Assembly (NCBI RefSeq): GCF_004337985.1
Contig: NC_043743.1
Span: 955,366 to 1,019,365 of the forward strand
DNA from: Pyricularia pennisetigena
Taxonomy: Eukaryota > Ascomycota > Sordariomycetes > Magnaporthales > Pyriculariaceae
Reading direction: 5' to 3'
Length of the DNA stretch: 64,000 nt
Position numbers and translations under genes: made by a program. How positions within the stretch are numbered: the first letter of the stretch is position 1; each line of letters begins with the position of its first letter. Shown piece by piece: positions 59,440 through 64,000 of the stretch. The notes under the pieces are model-generated. The model made no database searches. It was not told the origin of the DNA and saw only the letters and a list, made by a program, of their open reading frames with translations.

Positions 59440-61139
59440 AGAAACCCATATTTTTCTCATTCCTTTCGACCGTATTCACTTTTACAAACAATGGTCTTTT
59501 TCTTTTCTTTGCAAGCCCTTAGGAGCAATAGTACATGCCCAATGGAAATATGGCGTTTGGAACTGGACGGGAGACGCAACATTAGGAGTTGGCTGGTTTT
59601 AAATTTATTTCGGCTTAACAAGAGCCGGTCCTGTAAATCGGAGATCGAACAAGTTGACCTATATATTGGCACCAAACGTAGCAGTACAGCGTTGATTGTT
59701 TTGTTTCCCCCCGGTCGTTCGTTAGCAGCCGTAATTATGGAGTTGGAGATTTCACTGATGCGACACGTGCAAGTTTAAAATTCGGAGATGTGATAGCGGC
59801 CCCTTAGCTTCTCCCGTCAAGCCGCGGCGTCATGACGACTGCAGCTAGGAATATCGAGGGAGCTAATTAACGGGGGTGATGCGATTTAACTTTTGATGAT
59901 GTTATCTGCCCTGTACTTGCTGCAAGCTCCGCTCACGGCTGGCTCATGAGAATCCTAGCCACATTGTTCGAAATGTTAATCAAGTATTAATACCGGAGTT
60001 CGGGGTTCCTGGTGCAAAGCACTCGATACAAACTATGAAATGATAAGAAATTGAGACAGAAGTCTTGCCTGTAGAGCAGGTGATTGATCCAATGTTTCAA
60101 AAGTCGCGATTCAATCAATGGCATTGAGCCCTTTGCTCTCTCTCTCTCTGCCTTGCTAGCTTTTTCCAGTCAGTCAGGCAGGCAGCCATGGTCAACGTCA
60201 CGGCCCAGGGCTGTTGGGGGACCCGCTTTCCAACGGGCGATTCGGCAGATTTCCCAAGTATCCAATACAGAGGTGATAGCGCAGAATTGCATGCAGTTCC
60301 CATGTATCTTTGCCATTGGGGTTACAAAAGGGTTCCGGAAAGAGTATCCACACTCCCTCAACCCACCCCAGAAGGTGGAGACCAGCCATCTACCTACCTA
60401 AGACCTAGACCTGTGACTGGCCCGAGCGCCCGCCGTCTTCTGTGCTGATTGAGGCGAGTTCCTGTCTCTTGGTCGTGCGTTTGAAGCTTGAGGTGCAAAG
60501 GTAAGCAAGCAAAATAAATCGAAATCGACAAGCCCGCAGCCAGAGCCCCCCCTTCAAAACTGCGATCCGATCATTACCTAGGTACCTTACACTACCTGTC
60601 ATTCGCGTACCACCTCAAAATAAGATACTCGAACATTTGATCAGTTACTTGCAAGTTCTGAGAGAGATCTCACTTGTTTCCTGATTTTGGTACGTCTCAT
60701 CGCAAAAAGGAAACGGTTTACAATCGCAACCTGTAAAGCGTTTCTTTTGCCCTTTTCGTGTGACCCGCCAAAAAGTGAATTCCGGTCTTTAGGCCACCAA
60801 CGGACCTTCCGTAATCACGCACGCACAGTCAGTCAGTTAGGCAAGCCAGTTGCAAGTTGCGCGCCTCGCGAGCTTGGACCCGACCCGACCTGAACTTGAC
60901 CCAAACCCCGAACCAAGCAACGAAAACAACTACATACCATCATCTATCTACCCGCACAACGTACACCCATCAAACTCCACTCAACAATCAACCCGAACAC
61001 CCTCGATCTGTCATCGCCATCAACACTCACCTCTCCTCGCTTCCCTTTTCCCCCACTCCCGTTGCATCCTCTTTCTCGGTCGCCCACGCTGCCACAAGCC
61101 GGACGGACAAGTTATTAATCACAGCCCGCGGATAACGCC
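59440..61139. other. Intergenic between TAF12 and RPN3
   Basis: No gene is supported. Contains CCTAGG-type words near 60385-60412 and 60577-60600, and a C/A-rich leader from about 60890 up to the RPN3 start. Confidence 0.5.
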
Positions 61140-63066
61140 ATGCCAGGGAAGACTCCCAACGGGAAACAGCCGGTCGAGAACGGCGTCAGGAACACAAAGG
61201 ACGTCGACATGAAGGACGAGACATCACGAAAGACCAAGGGAAAGAAGCTCAAGGAGGGTGACGAAGAAATGACTGTCGTTGTACCGCCGTCCAAGTCGTC
61301 AAAGCAGTCGCCACCGACCCGACCGGACGAGGATGTGGACATGGACGACTCCGGAAAGGTTGATGATGGCGAAGTGAAGGTCGACCCAGCAGTGCAGGCT
61401 GTCGCAGGTACTTGCTAAGAACAAATCCAAACTCGAACCCCGGGCCGTCCATCCCTCGGGGGGAGATCGTAGTTGATGCTGACGATGGCGTTGTTCTCAC
61501 ACCTTCAGATATCAAGAGCAATTTCGCCCTGCTGGACAAAGCTGTTGCCTTGTTCGATGCGAGATTCACGCTGCGTGCTCTGCGGTCCATCTCATCCATC
61601 CGCAAACGGTTGACCGCCGACATCCTCGCCCAGGCGATTGCCGAGACGTTCCCTCCGACCGCCGCGTCAGGGGCCGCAGTCAAACAGCTGCTCTTGAGCA
61701 TTGGGAAACAAGATGTGCAACTCGGACGCCAGTCGGGTTCTGAGATGGAGATTGATGGCGATGTCAAGGGCCAGTCAAAGAGCAGCAGCTCCAAGAAGGA
61801 GAGCAAAGAGATCATCCCCGAGATTGACATCTTCATGGGAATTCTCACCCAGGTTTTCCTCTATGATTCTAAGCAGCTTGAGCGGGGAGCCGAGTTTTCG
61901 CAGCACCTCTGCGAAAGAATTCATTCCCTTAACCGTCGCACATTAGACTCGCTTTCGGCCAAGGTTTACTTCTACTACTCGCTTTTTTTCGAGAAGCTTG
62001 CGCCTCTGCCGCCGTCGCCGCAGTCGCCATCAGTGTCGATCCGCCCAACGCTCCTCGCCGCCCTCCGGACTGCCGTCCTGAGAAAGGACATTGACACACA
62101 GGCCTCGGTCATTGTGCTGCTGTTGCGGAACTACCTTGCCACGTCGCACATCAATCAGGCCGATCTGCTAGTCTCACATACACAATTCCCTGAGAATGCT
62201 GCAAACAACCAAGTTGCGCGGTATCTCTACTACCTTGGGCGGATTCGCGCCATACAGCTGCGCTACACGGAGGCACATGAGCACTTGACGGCTGCGACAC
62301 GGAAGGCACCAAGCTCTAACTGCGCGGTTGGTTTCTCGCAGACTGCCACCAAGCTTTTGCTGGTGGTGGAGCTTTTGATGGGCGACATTCCTGACCGCGC
62401 GACATTCCGCCAGCCGACGCTCGAGGAGGCGCTGCACCCATACTTCCTGCTAGTCCAGGCTGTTCGTGTCGGTAACCTTGACAACTTTGAGACGACCATC
62501 GCGGACCACGCCGATACTTTCCGCAAGGATGGAACCTACACCCTCATCCTCCGACTTCGCCAGAACGTTATCAGGACGGGTATTAGGATGATGTCACTTT
62601 CTTACAGTCGCATCTCGCTCCGTGACATTTGCATCCGCCTTCACCTGGGCAGCGAAGAGTCGGCCGAGTACATTGTTGCCAAGGCCATTAGGGACGGCGT
62701 CATCGAGGCCACCCTGGACCGTGAGCATGGCTACATGAGGAGCAAGGAGGTTGGTGATGTCTACGCCACGCGGGAGCCAGGCGAGGCTTTCCACGATCGC
62801 ATCCGTGCCTGCCTCGCGCTCCACGACGAGAGCGTCAAGGTATGTTGTTTTCCCCCAGTCAATTTTTGGCTTCGGTGTTTTGGAACTTACGTGTGACTGA
62901 CCATACTGTTAAACTTGATTAGGCCATGCGCTTCCCCATGAACCAGCACCGTCTTGAGCTTAAGAACGCTCAGGAGGCGCGTGAGCGGGAGAGGGAGATG
63001 GCCAAGGAGATACAGGATGGTGATCTTGACGAGGATGACCTTGGGGGAGAGTTCGAGGGCATGTAA
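61140..63066 (+). CDS. RPN3: 26S proteasome regulatory subunit Rpn3 (PSMD3)
   Basis: A PCI-domain subunit of the 19S lid. Three exons (61140-61407, 61509-62839, 62923-63066), 580 residues. The N-terminal 90 residues are charged and disordered. The conserved part starts DIKSNFALLDKAVALFDARF at the second exon and runs through helical TPR-like repeats (ASVIVLLLRNYLATSHINQA, YLYYLGRIRAIQLRYTEAHE). The PCI domain spans about residues 360-510 with YSRISLRDICIRLHLGSEES, the winged-helix signature. The C-terminus is an acidic/basic helix ending LGGEFEGM, the segment that joins the lid helical bundle. All junctions keep phase. The intron-1 acceptor at 61508 lies after a pyrimidine-poor stretch but the joined VQAVADIKSNF matches the family. 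Confidence 0.95.
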
Positions 63067-64000
63067 TATTCTCGATCCTCGTTATTTGAGACTTGCCCCG
63101 CTTCTTACTTTCCTTGAAAGAGGTTCAAACCTGTGTTTTTGTACCACCCACATTTGTGTAAAGCTTTCTTCAACCCAAACGTGTACTTGTTATCACACTT
63201 TACCAAAGAGCTTATTCAAACTGGGATCTTCTTGTCCTGCCATTTTCCGAGTCCAGCATGTCTCTTTGTAATTGTGCACAAGAAGTTGCACCTATTCTTT
63301 GGTGAAGGAGGGACAAACAGGGTGGGATCCTGGCGCGGAGTGGCTAAAGCGTTTGTAAGACCACTGGAAGATTCAACGGGTTCGGCGGAAGAAGAGTATT
63401 ACGAATATGGTTGCCAGGTGAATATTGGATCAAGGTCGATTGTTGGGTTTCATACTTGGTTAGGGGGCTGAGCATATACTGGTTCTCCGGTTCTGTGGGT
63501 TGTGTTGGCATTGATCACAGTATTCGTCGTTTGTGGTATTGCTCTCTGCTTCTTTTTTTTTTTGTTCCAATTTCCATTCGATTCCTTTGTCCTGCGCAAC
63601 CCTATCTCCAGTCTTCAAAGTTACGATACACCTCACCCCACGTCCTTGTTCCCAACTCCTCGGAAAAGCTCCCACAACGCGCGGGACGAGAGCCCATATG
63701 GCATCACCAGTTCATCGTCGCTGACCCGAACCAACCATATCCTTGTGACAGAAAGGACAGCCCCCTCCTCGTCTCCCGCCGTCTGTTCTACTTTTCTGTC
63801 CTCCCTTGCTTGGCATGATGTAGTTCATCTCAACTATCATCTCTTTGTGGCACGAGATAGGTTGGGATATCAGGGGAGCTGAGGGATAACTGTGCCGGAG
63901 AGTGAATGGATGATTGGTTGTTGTTTTGGAATTGTGAGTTTGAGGCGGTCCATGAGTATAATTGGGAGAGTCTGTAAAGGGCTAATGTATATTTTGTGGG
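63067..64000. other. Right-edge intergenic region
   Basis: No gene is supported. CT-rich DNA from about 63550 to 63800 may be the leader of a gene beyond the window. Confidence 0.4.

Overview
The window is nuclear DNA of a filamentous ascomycete (Pezizomycotina). The evidence is short introns (about 55-300 nt) with GT...CTRAY...AG signals, a nuclear ATP9 proteolipid gene with a long mitochondrial presequence, a DIM-2-type cytosine methyltransferase, a fungal SesB-NACHT NLR, and the fungal-only DASH subunit Spc34. The proteins resemble Sordariomycetes most, possibly Magnaporthales, but the genus is not fixed by anything visible. I see 21 protein-coding genes and one tRNA. No transposon, rRNA or CRISPR is visible. 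Exon boundaries were derived by reading splice sites and checking phase, so they are models without transcript support.

Layout. 1-6 kb: cofactor-independent phosphoglycerate mutase (-), Mediator subunit MED9 (+) and tubulin cofactor C (-). 7-12 kb: a 1,586-residue NLR (-) made of a SesB-like hydrolase, a NACHT domain and a diverged beta-propeller. 14-17 kb: a fructosamine-kinase-like protein (+) and an MFS transporter (-). 18-26 kb: exosome nuclease RRP6 (-) divergent from the small, heavily interrupted gene MDM35 (+), then a small two-TM protein (+) directly ahead of GPI1 (+). 27 kb: tRNA-Asp. 29 kb: ATP9 (-). 32-38 kb: MYST acetyltransferase SAS2 (-) divergent from a mitochondrial PPR-like protein (+). 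39-43 kb: DIM-2-like DNA methyltransferase (+). 44.6-51.6 kb: a secreted Ser/Thr-rich protein (+), SLD2 (-), a DSBA/FrnE-like thioredoxin-fold protein (+) and SPC34 (-). 54-63 kb: an unrecognised acidic/RS-rich protein, TAF12 and proteasome RPN3 (all +).

Most of the region is housekeeping: glycolysis, transcription, RNA decay, GPI anchors, ATP synthase, replication licensing, kinetochore and proteasome. Three neighbouring loci concern chromatin or transcription (SAS2, DIM-2, TAF12 further on), but nothing shows that they act together. The accessory content is the NLR, the MFS pump and the secreted mucin-like protein. The most useful results beyond routine calls are the NLR made continuous across a GC-AG intron, two small multi-exon genes (MDM35 and the two-TM protein) that no long ORF reveals, paired SUMO-interaction-like motifs at the end of the methyltransferase, and a poly-threonine insertion inside the SAS2 catalytic domain. 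Two runs of N sit at homopolymers and are probably assembly scars.
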